Part shown: positions 1 through 11,344 of the stretch, one piece after another
Layout of the letters: each line of letters begins with the position of its first letter
Position numbering within the stretch: position 1 is the first letter of the stretch
Assembly: GCA_030068145.1 (NCBI GenBank)
Contig: JAPJBO010000509.1
Coordinates: 100,431-164,430 of the forward strand
DNA from: Diplonema papillatum
Taxonomy: Eukaryota; Euglenozoa; Diplonemea; Diplonemida; Diplonemidae
DNA: 64,000 nucleotides
Reading direction: 5' to 3'
Made by a program: the position numbers and the translations under genes
Notes under the pieces: model-generated
What the model was told of the DNA's origin: nothing
The model's input: only the letters and a program-made list of their open reading frames with translations
Database searches by the model: none

Positions 1-400
1 TGAGACGAGAGGCTCCGGTTCACTCTGTCAAAGGACAGTGTTCACTGACGCAACGAAAGCACGGCAGAGGAGACTGTACGGCGGTGGAGTAACAGAGCTC
101 GCTTGTAGTGTTCGGAAAAGCCCCCCGGTTGCCGTTGGACACGCTTTTGCACACTTGGGCTAGCGCCTGGCAAGTACAACTCGTATCTGAGACGAGTAGG
201 TGAGACGAGAGGCACCGGGCCCTCTGACACAGGACAGTATCCACTGACACAACGAAAACACCGCAAAAGGGAACGTACGGCGGTGAAGTAACGAAGCTCG
301 CTCGAGTGTTCGGTGAAGCCTGTCGTTGCCGTTGGGACACACTTTTGCACAACATTTCGGCTGGCAAGCCATAACCCGTACTTAATAAAGGTGGACCGGG
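1..400. repeat. two-copy 200-bp tandem duplication
   Basis: A block starting TGAGACGAGAGGC at position 1 begins again at 201, and the two copies match with scattered substitutions and small indels to about 390. A diverged relative lies near 20,990-21,220 (shared CTGTCAAAGGAC and neighbouring blocks), so this is a dispersed family. Open frames through it on the minus strand repeat the same peptide and are not taken as genes. Confidence 0.8.
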
Positions 401-2090
401 CTGGTTTGAGGACGAAATCCACCGATGCAAACAGGAGCACCAGGCCTCTGCGAAGAGAAGGGCGAGCGCGGGGGGGATCTCTCGTCGATTTTCGTTCGTG
501 CCGCTGCAAAGAAGCCAGAAGGCGCCATGCCGCGCTGCGGGGGGAATAGTTGAGTTGCAGCTCTTGACAAACATAGATAAAAACAACACGTTCTTTTTTC
601 CGTCACGAACGGGGGGGGGGGGTCGGTCCTGCTTTTGGCTTTGTAGGTTCTCCCGACTCCCCAATTCGTGGTTAGCACAAACTCAAGAGGTCTAGTCAAC
701 TATTCCCTGCAGTACTAGCATACTTTCAAAATACTCGTGCTCATTTCGAAGGAGGCTAGAGGGGGAGAAAACAATACAACTACAAAGTGGGTCTTTTTGT
801 TGAACGCATCGCAACTGGCAGTCTCCTCAAGCATTTCCTACAAAGCAGGTGCTTATGCAAATAAAATAAACGTCGCCGGCGCCGCACGGCGAAACCCCTC
901 CGGCGCCTTCGCCTCGCGGTTAACGAATGCCCGACAGAGGAGAGAAGCATAGCAGTTGACAAAACGGACACCTCTTCATGTTGCGCAGCATACACAGTGG
1001 ACCGGTCGAACCCCAGGATGACGACCCCTGTGGCCGGCTCAGCCTGGTCCTGGTTGGTGCTTCCTTTTCGAAGGGCTGTATTGATTGCCACGCACACGCT
1101 TGGCGATATTACCCGCAAACCCACACCAGCCACGCTCAGGGCTACGGAGGCCCTGTGGTGGTGGTGGTACTCCCGCCCACTAACTATGGAGGGTATGGTC
1201 CAGTGTTAGTGGCTGCTACTGCATCCCACTGCCTCTACCGATGTCCTCAGAGCACTACGCTGCTGGTGGATAGTGGATAGTGGATAGTGGCTGCTGATGC
1301 ATACCACAATACCATCCCAAGCGAGGGGTGGAGTTACAGTTTAAGGGTCGCCGAAGGCCTCTGACCGGTCTACTGTGTAGTCTATTTCGTCGTGTGCCCA
1401 TTCGATCAACGGACTACGGAGAAACGACGGAGAAAGCATTCGCGGCACATTCGATCTGCGGGAACGAGTGGGGGGAAACCTTAGTTTGGAGGTTTGGCAG
1501 TACTGTCTGCCTTTCACTAGGAGGGGGCAGTGGTGGAAACGGAAAGACGGCGAAAATGCTGCTCTTCTTCTGAGGCTGAGGCTGGTTCTGAGCTCGCCAA
1601 GGGGGGAAATCTTAGCTTCGGGGTGTTTTGAACACGATCCTGCCTCTCATGTATGTTTGTTGCGAGGATCAAGGGCCGGCGGGGGAAGAATTTTAGTTTA
1701 TGGGGGGAAAACTTAGTTTAATGTTTTTATGGGGTGGGTAGACTTCTAGCGTAGATCCTCGTTTCCCGCTGAGTCGCGCCAATACTTTCCGAAGGTGTTG
1801 CAGCCGCGTTGTGCTCTAGTCGCATGACAAAACGCCTCTCCTCCACGAGCCGTGACTAGTTCAGCAGCGCAGCGAAGGAGGGCAGGGAAAGCGACTGTCT
1901 CGCGTTGGTGTAAAGGTGGAGCTTCCTCCTCCATTACTCCAACACTGCTTTTCAGATCGTTTCCAGTATAAAGCTACTTGCATTTTTCTTTTTTTCCGCT
2001 GCTGCCCTGTCCGTGGCACGTTCTTGCATTTTCCGCGGGTGGGAGGAAGGTGAGGTCAAGCATTTGCGGGAACCAAGTCGTCGTACCGAT
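401..2090. other. no gene recognised
   Basis: Short unrelated ORFs only. It contains a copy of a short dispersed motif (CAAGCATTTCCTACAAAGCA, about 826-845), also seen near 13,325 and, inverted, near 37,805 and 48,210. A GTGGATA microsatellite lies near 1,264-1,290. Nothing resembles a conserved protein. Confidence 0.5.
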
Positions 2091-2100
2091 TTCAAATTCT

Positions 2101-2245
2101 CCTCAGAAGCTGGAGTTACAGCGGGTGTGTCTGCTGAAAAGCGGATGTGCTACATCCAGAACGCGTGCAATGCACACCCGAACAGCAGGTGCGGCCCGCT
2201 TTTTTAACTTCAACTCCAGCTTCTGAGACTGGATTCCACCGTGTA
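2101..2245. mobile_element. MITE-like inverted-repeat element, copy a
   Basis: It starts with CTCAGAAGCTGGAGTTA and ends with the inverse, CTCCAGCTTCTGAG, followed by CCACCGTGTA. The interior (gcgggtgtg, gcacacccg) is also partly self-complementary. There is no coding capacity. At about 145 bp with inverted ends it looks like a non-autonomous DNA transposon or foldback element, and it has close relatives in the window. Confidence 0.65.
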
Positions 2246-2403
2246 CACGGTGAAATCCATCCTCAGAAGCTGGAGTTAAAGAGGGTGTTCCCGAGTCACA
2301 CCCGAAAAGCGGGTGTGCTACAACCAAAACGCGTGTAAATCCGGTGTGCCCCCGCCTTTTTAACTCCAGCTTCTCAGCTTCTGAGACTGAATTCCCCCAT
2401 GTA
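2243..2403. mobile_element. MITE-like inverted-repeat element, copy b
   Basis: It begins at TACACGGTGAAATCC, directly abutting copy a, and ends with CCAGCTTCTGAGACTGAATT then CCCCCATGTA. The inner TIR CTCAGAAGCTGGAGTTAAAG matches the other copies. It holds the shared internal segment AACCAAAACGCGTGTAAATC. The outer right end is less well kept than the left. Confidence 0.65.
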
Positions 2404-2600
2404 CTTCGCATGGGCGGCAACCCGAGTACTCCGGGCCACCAGCGGAAAATGATGTGACAGTGCTCTGCAGACACGGGGAAAAAGAAATAAAGAACAGGTG
2501 GCCGTTCGTTTCTTTTGCGAAGGCAGCTGCCAGTGGGGGGAAGGGTCGTTGTTGGTGCTACTCCTACCCCCCCGCCCCCCGCTGCAACGGGGGAAGGACA

Positions 2601-2768
2601 TACACGGTGAGGTCCAGCCTCAGACGCTGGAGTTAGAGAGAGGTGTGCCCAAGTCACAGGGTGTGCTGCAACCAAAACGCGTGTAAATCCACACACGAAA
2701 AGCGGGTGTGACACCGCTTTTTTAACTCCAGCTTTTAACTCCAGCTTGAGGCTGGACTCCACCGTGTA
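2601..2768. mobile_element. MITE-like inverted-repeat element, copy c
   Basis: It has the clearest ends in the family: TACACGGTGAGGTCCAGCCT on the left and AGGCTGGACTCCACCGTGTA on the right, which are inverted copies of each other. The internal AACCAAAACGCGTGTAAATC is shared with copy b. No ORF of its own. Confidence 0.75.
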
Positions 2769-4263
2769 GAAGAAGTGCATAGTTTTGGAAGAAGTGCAGA
2801 AAGCAAAAGCTTGGCAATCGAGTGTGAGACCGTCTGGTCCGAAAAACCGCGGCCCGACGGTCTCTCTGCCTGCCGGAGTGCTGGTGGTAACTGGCGGAAC
2901 TCCCGCTCAGTCTTGTTGTGAGGGGGCGTCCAATGTTTCTTTCGTTCTTTGCTGGCGTTTGTTTGTGCCGGTGTTTTACAGTCGCCGGTCGACGATAGAA
3001 GCTCGGGGTAGGATGGAGAGGTTGGGGAGAGGATGGAAAAAGAATGGAGGGGGAGGGGGTGTTGTGTGTGTGTGTGTGTGTTGATCGTTTCGGGTGACGT
3101 GTCACTCCGTCGCGAAACCATATTTGGCGTGCTTCCCTAACGCGTGCGAGCGGTGCTCGGGATTGGGTGGGGGTGACGGTTGTTCTTTCTTTCGTTTTTT
3201 TTTTTTTTTTTCCGACGACAGCGAGTGTCAGACTAGCCCCCGAAGGCAGTTGAATTGTTTAGGCAGGTGTTCTCTGCCGGCGGAAATTGTTCTTGATGGG
3301 GTGGCGCTTGCCTTGCCGGCTACCAGCTGCCAGCTTTTTTTTTTGTGTTGCCTCGTTCGTTGCCGACGATCCCGTGTGGATTGGTGTGTTTCGATCTGTT
3401 GGTTTTTATTGAATAGAGCTCCATGCTGATCTAGCAGCCTGGTCGTGTGTTTTCCTCCTCTTTTTCTGCCGAAAAAGCGCCCGACTGTCCGCTTGTTCCT
3501 CATTCCGAATACGAATTCGAGTTCGGGAAGGACTCCTGCAAGCGCGTTTTTTTCAGAGTTAAAGTTTTACATTCGCAGCCGATGGTGTCTAGCCTCCCGT
3601 TAACAGCTGAGGCGGGGGTATTTTTTCAGTTGGGTCTGGGTCTGGGCACGCAGACGGAGGGTTTGCCTATCCCCTCGGTGGCTTGTTTGAGCAGTTTTCT
3701 CTGCTTTTGCCCGTTTTTTTCTTTTGCGTTTGGCGGTCCATTGTTTGGCACCTTATCGTTCTGGATTCCCGACAACAGGAGTCAGGAGTCGTAGTTTCAG
3801 GCCTCGAAATCATCTTTCGGATATATAGTATCAGGTTGAAACGCCGGAGATTGACTGCATCGTGCGGTGCGTTGATGCCACGAGCTTGGAGTATCTGGTA
3901 GCGTTTGTTTGTGCAGTTTTCGTGACAGGACTCTCTTGAGAATCTTTTCCGAGGCCGCTACTGCACAAACAACCCCGCAAGACTTCTTAGGTACTTCTTC
4001 TAAGCTGCAAGAATACGAAGGTCCCCCGCGCTACCTTTCTTTTTTTCGGTGTTTCGGGCGATCTTCGCACAGCCAATTTTCCGTGTGAATTTCAAGTCTC
4101 CTGCCGGGGTGGGGGGTCTGTACTGCTTTTGTTTAACTACCTTTTGTTTAGTTTCGGAACCGAATCACGGGGATCGTGGGGGAAAGCAAGGTTGGTAGAG
4201 TGCATTCGTTGCATTCGTGTTCGTTTTCAGTTTTGAGAGCATGTGGCTGAGAACGGAATCCGG
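2769..4263. other. no gene recognised; low-complexity spacer
   Basis: It contains a short (GT)n near 3,062-3,081 and several T runs. It forms the 3' flank of the PAN-domain gene read leftward from 8,766. No conserved protein is seen. A stretch near 3,210-3,235 (ccgacgacagcgagtgtcag) recurs at about 28,245-28,265. Confidence 0.5.
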
Positions 4264-7200
4264 TTACTCGTGGAAGACGACGACGGATTTGGCGTTGCGG
4301 GTGAGGCGTTGGGCTGCGAGGGAGAGGAGCAGCAGGGCGGCGAGGACGAGGGCAGGTAGGGTTGTTGTGTAAGGAGAGCTGGCGGCGGGTGCAGGGCCGT
4401 CTTGGAGGGGCTCGACGAAGGAGCCGGAGAGGGCCGACGCCAAGGGGGAAGCCAGCGGGCGGGCTGCGTTGCAGAAGGTGTACGAGCCCTGCGAGGTCCG
4501 GCAGGCCGACGATACGACGGGGCACGTGCCTTCCGACGAACACGGCTCGGCGCACACGCACTCCTGAGCCGCGGCCACCTTGCTCACCGGCTTCCAGCGG
4601 GCCACCACGGAAGACGCCTGCACGGCACCCACCCCGCCGTCGTCGGCGAAGAAAAGCGAGCAGGCAGCCCCCCGGCCGCCGGCTCTGAACCCCAGGCACG
4701 CCCGCCGCGCCGCGCACTTCTCCATGCACGCCTCCTCCGCGATCGCGGACGTCACTTCCTGCACGGACCACGAGTCGGATCCTTTCAAGGCGGCGGCGGC
4801 GAACCCGTGCGCGCCACCGTTGCGCGCTCCGGTCGCGAAGGCGTCGAGCACGTCGCACTGCAGCAGCGGCGCCCCGGCGGCGCCCCCGGGCGGCACGCCG
4901 TTGAGCGCGCAGATCCCCGCCCGGTACGAAAAGTACTCGCACCGGTCGTCCGCGAGGCACGCGGCCTGGCAGGCCACCAGCGGGACGCCGGCGGCGACCG
5001 CCTCGTAGCCGACGCCGCGGCCGGCGCGCCTCTGCGCGCCGTTCGCACACGAAAAAAACTTCGCCAGCCCCTCTCCCCCGCGGGCTTCCCCCCCAGTCGG
5101 CGCCCCGCGCCGGTGCAGCAGCGGCAGCTGGCGGACGGCGGTCGCGTAGGGGTGCGTCGTGAAGGCGGTGAGCAGCGTGCACGGGTGCAGGAGAACCCCG
5201 GCGCAGCCGGGGGTGTCCTCGCATTGCGAGGCGCAGGAGGCGGCAGCGACGGTGGAAGCGTCGAACGCGGCCATGACGTAGTGCTGCGGGGTGCCGGAGG
5301 GAGGGGAGGTGGCGTTCTTCGCGCACGTCGTTTGCGACGAGTTTGCGGCGACGACCAAAGCCTCGCGCTGCGGGTCTTCCCCGACGGTGAACAACTCGCA
5401 GCTGTCGGCTGCCCCGGCGCCGTGGTTGAGATACACGCAGCCGTCCGCACGCTCGCACATGTCCCGACACTCCCTCAACCCAACCCTCACAGCCAGCATC
5501 ATCTCCATGCCGCTTCGCTCACGCTCCGCGCCGAACTCACACGCCAGAGGGTACACCGACGATGACCCCCCCGTCCGCCCTTCGGCATCCCCCCGGGGGG
5601 CTTCCTGCGGGGGTTCGCTCGCGTCCTTCACGCAGGCGGCGGCGCCGCGTGGGTGGTGTGCGCCTTGGGTGTCGAACACCGCGGCCGCCGTCCGCAGCTT
5701 GCACGAGCGGGCGCCCGCGTCCCACTCGGCCACCGCGCAGAGACCCCCGGCCTTGTCACAGAACCCGCCGCAGGCGGACAGGGATTCGACCTCGGCTACC
5801 TCGAAGAGCTCGCCGAGGACGTACCGACCCGCCTGGCAGGTATACCCCGTGAGCACCGGCGCCGTGTCGGGGGCGGGGGCCGGCGCGGGGGTGGCGCGCC
5901 GCACGCAGGACACGCGGACGGAATCTGACGCCGCCGCAGCGGTCTTCACGGCCGTCGCCGACCGGACGGAGCAGGTGTTCGTGGCCCCGTCGAAAACCGC
6001 GACCACGCAGGCCGCGCCGGACTTCTCGCAGAACGACGCGCACTCGGACGCGTCGGCGACCGACTGCACCTCGAAGAGCACGCCGCCGGTGTGCCCGCCT
6101 TCGGCGCAGTCGAACCCTTCGGCGGCGTGGGCCTGCTGCAAAGCCGTTTGGAAGCGGGTGGAGTGCTGCACGCACGCGATATGCCCCGTCTTCCCAGGGA
6201 TCACCACGCTTTTCCTCGACCGCACCGCGCAAGACCTGTCGAGCGGCGCGAACTCCGCAACGAAGCACTCACCGCTGACCCGCTCGCAGTGCTCCCAGCA
6301 CTCCATCGCACTCACAACGCCCTGCACCTCGTACAGGATCTCACCGGCAAACCCGCCCTCTTTGCACGTGACTGTTACCTCCGGCGCGGCCACCATTTGC
6401 GGGTGGCTCCGCACCGCGTTCACCTCCAGGGCGGCGGCGGCGCGGGCGGGGGTGGTGACCGGCGCGCAAGGCTCCCCGAGGGCGATGCGCACATCACACG
6501 CCAGCGACGGGTCCGCCCGCAGCTTGTCCCAAAGCATCGGGAACAGGTCGAGGACAGACGCGGTGGCGGGCGTCGCCTGCTGGACTGCTTCGAAGAGGTA
6601 CGCGAACAGGAACACATCCCGCGGATCGGACAGGTCGGGAGTGAAGCAGATTTTGGCGGAAACCGGGCCCGGGTTCGTCGCCGGCTCCGGCGTCGGCTCA
6701 GGGGTCGGCTGCGGGGTGTCGAATATGAGCTCGCGCAGGTGCAGCACCGCGGGCGGCGTGTTGGCGTCGTTGTTGGGGTTCTCGCTCGTGAGCTCCTCGC
6801 AGCCGGTCGCGTTGAACACCGCGGCGGCCGACGACCCGAGCGCCGCGCGCATCACGTCCGCCAGCGAGTCAAACCCCCCCGTGCCCCCAACCGGCGACGG
6901 CACAGAGCCGCCGCCTCCTCCGACTAACTCGTCGTCTTCAGGCGCCTGGTCGCACACGTTTTCGGTGTCAACCACGACGCTCGGTGCCACTTCACCCAGC
7001 TGGTCTCCAGCGGCTAGGACAGGCATGTTGATCGACGTCAGAAACGCGTTGAACGTGTCCCTCGCGGTTGCGCTGCTGCCGGCTGCGAGGGCGGCGTTCA
7101 GGTTTGCGAGCACGGTTTGCTCGGGGTTGGCCGGGACTTGGTCCATGAAGTCGACGAACGTCACGTTCACGACGAACCCAGGAGGCGGGGTGAACGCCTG

Positions 7201-8766
7201 GCCGTCGTCCGCGAGGAACACGGTGCACGTGACGCGGAGGTACAGCGTGACCGTCACGTTCGTCGTCACCTTGAAGCAGCCCTGCGCCTCCGGCGTCGCC
7301 AGCGCCGCGGCCTCCCGCCTGTTCACACTCCCGTCGACCAACCGCGGGATCAACGCAGCCCTATCACACGGGGCCCATCCCCCGTAGTGCGCGCGCGGGC
7401 AAGCCGACGGATCGACGACTTGGCACCACGGTTGAGAGCTCCCGTCGCATGCCTGCGCAGGGCATCCGTGTTGCGGGATGCTCCGGCAGGACGCGGGGTC
7501 GCTCGCGCTGCCCGTCCACACCGGCTCGCAGGCGCACGGGTCTGCGAGGCCGCTGAGGGCGGGCTGTCGCGTCGTCTTCGCGCAGGTGACGGGAGATGTG
7601 GCGGCCGCAGGCGGCGGCGGGGCCGCTGCGTCGAGCGCGCCGCCGAACAGCTCGCACCGCGAGAGCGCCACGTCGACGACGGCGTGCGTGCAATCGGCAG
7701 CGGCCAAGCACTGCTTCTTACACTCCGGCACCGTCAACCCCTCGAGCAGCACCCGGAACCCCCCGTCCCGCAGAGCTCCCGTTTCGCAGGTGAACTCAGC
7801 GTCCGAATGCTCCGCCTGCGCCTCGCCCCACACCGTAACGGCGCGGGCTGTCTCCTGGGGTGTGTCCAGGCGTGTGACACTCTCAGCTTCATCGTGGGCA
7901 AACCGCAGGCAAACCGGGGTGTCGGCGGGGAGGAGCGCACCGAGCCCCCGTGCGCCTGTGGTGCCGCCATTGGCCTGCAGTCTGATCAACCCGCAGGACC
8001 CTGAACTCCGCAGAACGACGCCCACGCACCCGGATTCTTTCAGCTCGGCACAACGCGCCTGGCACGCGGTAGCACCGGCTCGGAGGCCTGCTGCTTCTTC
8101 GGACACCGTCCACGCCGCCTCCTTCCCCACGCGCAGCGGGGCGAACGACGCCGCTGGCCCGCAGGAGTGCACGGACGACGAACCGGGGAGGGCGGGTACT
8201 TCGCCTGCGGTGGTGACCTCAGCGACGGACACGATCCACCGGTCGCGGTGGGAGTACAGCCAGGTGGCGACCGCGGCCGGTCCGGGCGCGGGGGCGGCGG
8301 CTTTTAGGGGCAGCGCTGCGCCATCCAGTGCGTGCAGCTGCCAGACGCCGGCGGCGACCAGCCGGATGCTGTGGCCGGAGCCGGGCTGCTGTTCGAAGCG
8401 CGTGGGGGTCACCTTCCGGTAGCGCCCGCACGCCGTGTGCCGCTCCCTGAAGACCGCGTGGAACTCCTCGGTTTGCGGCGGGGCCGCCGCCCGTTTGCAC
8501 AGGACAGACCCCGGGGACGGTCGGCCGTCATCGCCCGCCGCCTCGCCCCCCGCGACGAGGCACCGCGCCTGGTCCCTCGCGAACGTTACGACCCGACACG
8601 CGGGCTCCGCCGCGCAGTGCTCCCAGCACCCCGTCAAAGTCTGCACGTCCTCCACAGCCACCAGCGGCGCAGCCCGCGCCGCGTATCCGACCTCGCACAT
8701 GTACTCCTGCTGCGCGAGGGCCACCCCCAGCGCGCCGGCGCACAGCGACAGCCACAAGACGCTCAT
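4264..8766 (-). CDS. multi-PAN/Apple-domain type I membrane protein
   Basis: A single 4.5-kb open frame (1500 residues) with a clear N-terminal signal peptide (MSVLWLSLCAGALGVALAQ), about nine or ten cysteine-patterned PAN/Apple-like modules, and one C-terminal membrane segment (LPALVLAALLLLSLAA) before a short basic tail ending VVVFHE. Modules lie roughly at residues 22-95, 197-280, 320-400, 795-870, 880-960, 975-1045 and 1075-1150, with more degenerate ones after that. Recurrent cores are ECWEHCE, CASFCEK and CRDMCER. Two short Cys-rich pieces (about 405-460 and near 1430) and a non-PAN central part separate the blocks. PAN modules bind carbohydrate or protein, so a surface or secretory-organelle adhesin or receptor is likely; apicomplexan microneme proteins use the same module. 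The start is the only Met just before the signal peptide. No intron is needed. Open frames on the opposite strand are shadows of its GC-rich codons. Confidence 0.88.
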   Translation of the reverse strand: MSVLWLSLCAGALGVALAQQEYMCEVGYAARAAPLVAVEDVQTLTGCWEHCAAEPACRVVTFARDQARCLVAGGEAAGDDGRPSPGSVLCKRAAAPPQTEEFHAVFRERHTACGRYRKVTPTRFEQQPGSGHSIRLVAAGVWQLHALDGAALPLKAAAPAPGPAAVATWLYSHRDRWIVSVAEVTTAGEVPALPGSSSVHSCGPAASFAPLRVGKEAAWTVSEEAAGLRAGATACQARCAELKESGCVGVVLRSSGSCGLIRLQANGGTTGARGLGALLPADTPVCLRFAHDEAESVTRLDTPQETARAVTVWGEAQAEHSDAEFTCETGALRDGGFRVLLEGLTVPECKKQCLAAADCTHAVVDVALSRCELFGGALDAAAPPPPAAATSPVTCAKTTRQPALSGLADPCACEPVWTGSASDPASCRSIPQHGCPAQACDGSSQPWCQVVDPSACPRAHYGGWAPCDRAALIPRLVDGSVNRREAAALATPEAQGCFKVTTNVTVTLYLRVTCTVFLADDGQAFTPPPGFVVNVTFVDFMDQVPANPEQTVLANLNAALAAGSSATARDTFNAFLTSINMPVLAAGDQLGEVAPSVVVDTENVCDQAPEDDELVGGGGGSVPSPVGGTGGFDSLADVMRAALGSSAAAVFNATGCEELTSENPNNDANTPPAVLHLRELIFDTPQPTPEPTPEPATNPGPVSAKICFTPDLSDPRDVFLFAYLFEAVQQATPATASVLDLFPMLWDKLRADPSLACDVRIALGEPCAPVTTPARAAAALEVNAVRSHPQMVAAPEVTVTCKEGGFAGEILYEVQGVVSAMECWEHCERVSGECFVAEFAPLDRSCAVRSRKSVVIPGKTGHIACVQHSTRFQTALQQAHAAEGFDCAEGGHTGGVLFEVQSVADASECASFCEKSGAACVVAVFDGATNTCSVRSATAVKTAAAASDSVRVSCVRRATPAPAPAPDTAPVLTGYTCQAGRYVLGELFEVAEVESLSACGGFCDKAGGLCAVAEWDAGARSCKLRTAAAVFDTQGAHHPRGAAACVKDASEPPQEAPRGDAEGRTGGSSSVYPLACEFGAERERSGMEMMLAVRVGLRECRDMCERADGCVYLNHGAGAADSCELFTVGEDPQREALVVAANSSQTTCAKNATSPPSGTPQHYVMAAFDASTVAAASCASQCEDTPGCAGVLLHPCTLLTAFTTHPYATAVRQLPLLHRRGAPTGGEARGGEGLAKFFSCANGAQRRAGRGVGYEAVAAGVPLVACQAACLADDRCEYFSYRAGICALNGVPPGGAAGAPLLQCDVLDAFATGARNGGAHGFAAAALKGSDSWSVQEVTSAIAEEACMEKCAARRACLGFRAGGRGAACSLFFADDGGVGAVQASSVVARWKPVSKVAAAQECVCAEPCSSEGTCPVVSSACRTSQGSYTFCNAARPLASPLASALSGSFVEPLQDGPAPAASSPYTTTLPALVLAALLLLSLAAQRLTRNAKSVVVFHE

Positions 8767-10060
8767 CCTCGAACGCGTTGTCTCTCCTCTGCTTCCTTCT
8801 CTGTTTTTCTACTAGCCTGTTTCTCGTGTAGCAAGCGGTCGATTTTTTTTTTTTTTTTTTTTGAAGTCTCCGTTTGACTTGTGAGGCGGGTTCTCTTTTT
8901 ATGTACGTAACGCGGCGAGAAAAAAAAAAAGGGGGGGGGGGGGGGGGATGCAGTGCGGGGGGGGGGGGAGTGGCAGGGTATACTTTTTTTCCACGCAAAA
9001 AAAAGAAGGCCAAAGAGAAGATCAGGCGGCAATTTTCGTTTTCTTCTTCTTCTTCTTTTATAAGAGGTGGAAAAAAAAAAAAAAGCGCCTTTTCTTTTAT
9101 AGAGTCGGGCACCCGGACGAACGGGCGTAAGGGTCGGTGGGGAAGGAGGGGAGCTGAGGAAGAATGCGGAAAAAAAGAGTTCGAAAGGGGCGCTAAAGGA
9201 CGGGGGATGGATGTGGGACTATATACTAACGCGAGTTCGGTATGGACAGCGCTCGGACGTTGTGAAGAGCAAGAAGTGGTATACAAGATGCAGGGAGTCC
9301 AACCCTAGCTACGTGGGGGAGAAAAAGGGGATCGGGCGTAAGTGTGCCGCCAAAAAGGAAAAGAAACGCGTAGTTTTGTTGAAAAAAGAGAAAAGAAAAA
9401 AGATTCCCAGACGAGCGCTGCGCTTTGCGGATGGAAGGAAGAAAAGAGAAAACAAATGCGAAAGGCGCAAAAAAAACGAGTGCAGACGGGCGAACTGCTG
9501 GGGCCACTCTTTTCCCTAGAAAAAGATGTGGGGGGGCCTCCAGAGGGGGAAGGTTCTCTGTTGTTTGCGGTTTGTGTGACCACAGGCGGGTGACAAAGCG
9601 CAAGCGAAAGCTCAAAGCCTGCCACTCGTCAATCGGCTTGTTTTCTTTTGTTGTGTGTTTGTCTGTTTGTGTGGGTTTCTGTCTTCTGTGGACGATGTAC
9701 GAGAGAGAGAAATATGTGTAGAGCACACGGAAGAGTGCAGTGGGGGGTGGGAAGTTTGTTGCAATTAAGAAAAAACAGGGGGCGTGGGGCGGGGAGGGGA
9801 GCGGGTGCTGGAAGTGTTGGAAGCGTTTTAGGGCAGCAAATGTCGTATCAGTCAATTCCTCCCCGTCACGTCAGATGCTTCCCTCTAGTGAGTGGCGGCG
9901 CCGGAGTTGGCGCTGCGGCGGGCGCTCCGGCCGGCGGTGAGCTCGTCTCGCGGGGGATCGCCGCCTTGTAACGCTGCGGGCCCTCTTCTTCGTCGGCCTA
10001 CGGCGGCTAACACCTTGACGGGAAACTTCAATCTGCGCCATCTGTTATCTCATGCTGTTT
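8767..10060. other. no gene recognised; homopolymer-rich 5' flank
   Basis: Upstream of the PAN gene. It holds long T, A and G runs (T tract at about 8,845-8,862, G runs at about 8,931-8,970), purine-rich DNA to about 9,500, and no recognisable coding region. A promoter for the PAN gene must lie here, but no core element could be identified with confidence. Confidence 0.5.
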
Positions 10061-10470
10061 ATGCTCCTCGGCCGCACATGGGAAGCGTACGAGGCGTTTC
10101 AAACAGCATTTTAGACTACCATTCGGTGCAACAATGCACAGGTTATTTGTTGCGTTCAAACGACCCGCAAACGTTCTAGACTGTTTCTTGTACGTGTGTT
10201 CTCTCAGAAAATACGCTGACGTCTGCAATATCATGATGCATATGCTCCTCGGCCGCACATGGGAAGCGTACGAGGCGTTTCAAACAGCATTTTAGACTAC
10301 CATTCGGTGCAACAATGCACAGGTTATTTGTTGCGTTCAAACGACCCGCAAACGTTCTAGACTGTTTCTTGTACGTGTGTTCTCTCAGAAAATACGCTGA
10401 CGTCTGCAATATCATGATGCATATGCTCCTCGGCCGCACATGGGAAGCGTACGAGGCGTTTTGCAGCATT
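10061..10470. repeat. 181-bp tandem repeat, two copies plus a partial third
   Basis: ATGCTCCTCGGCCGCACATG starts at 10,061, 10,242 and 10,423, giving a 181-bp period. The first two units are nearly identical; the third stops after about 40 bp. Open frames across it simply repeat the same peptide. Confidence 0.9.
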
Positions 10471-11344
10471 TAGGGACTCGTTCACCCCGCGGTTGCGTCC
10501 AGGACACGAGGGCCAACTTGGCTCCCATACTTGGCCACAATCAATAAGCAGGCAGCGGGCTACTACCCCCGTGGGTACGTTGGCTGAGAAGAAGTTAGCT
10601 GCTCCTTCTAACTCGGCGAGACACAAGCCTTATTCCGGGTGTGTCCCGATGTACCAAACACAGGAACGAAGAGGAAGGAAAAACGAAGGGCAAGAGAAGC
10701 GCGCGATAAGTAAAAAGCAGAAACAAGGCTAGCAGTCAACAAAGCTCGAGTACTCTTCTGCTCAGCTTTTTTTCGACGAGCGTCCACGCGCCAACGCCGC
10801 GTTTTTTTTTTTTTTTTTGCTTCCCGTCCAGGTATCAGGGAAAGCCTGCTACACAGGAGCCAAGCTTCACGTGTTCGGCGGTACTGCAGAGCCACGGGCC
10901 TACGGGTCATGTGGGCTACCGATTTCCCAAACTAAAGCATCAAGGCTTGGCGCACCTTGGGGCTTGGCGCTCGCGCTGAACACAAGCTCGTCGAGACGGT
11001 CAGCCACAGGGCAGAGCGGACGGGGTTGTGGCACTGAGCTGCCTCCGACTCAAGCTTTGCAAGCTGTGGTTGACCGTCACGTTCCTGGACCAGAAGCTGC
11101 CTTTTCTGTGATTCCCGATTCCGCAAGGCAGGGACGGACTGTCGCGTCCTCTAGGACTGTCACACCACTCCTTTCATAGTGCGGCTGGCTCGGTCGTCGG
11201 CGCCCTGAGCATGGTAGCACACGTGGTGGATTCCTCGGTCCGGGTTCCGGGCACGGCAAGCTGGTGGGGGCATCCGAACATGCTGACACTTACCCTACAT
11301 CGCCAATGCAAGCTGCGGACTCGTCACTGCGACCTTAAAACTTG
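10471..11344. other. no gene recognised
   Basis: Only short ORFs with no family resemblance. A T tract lies at about 10,801-10,818. Confidence 0.5.

Noticed and set aside
5291-7387. A 698-codon open frame on the plus strand inside the PAN gene
   Set aside because: It is a shadow of the minus-strand PAN gene: GC-rich codons keep other frames open. It has no domain or signal of its own, whereas the minus strand has a signal peptide, modules and a membrane segment.
9226-9855. Long ORFs on both strands in purine-rich DNA
   Set aside because: The peptides are Lys/Arg- or Phe/Ser-rich as expected from A/G-biased sequence, with no family resemblance.
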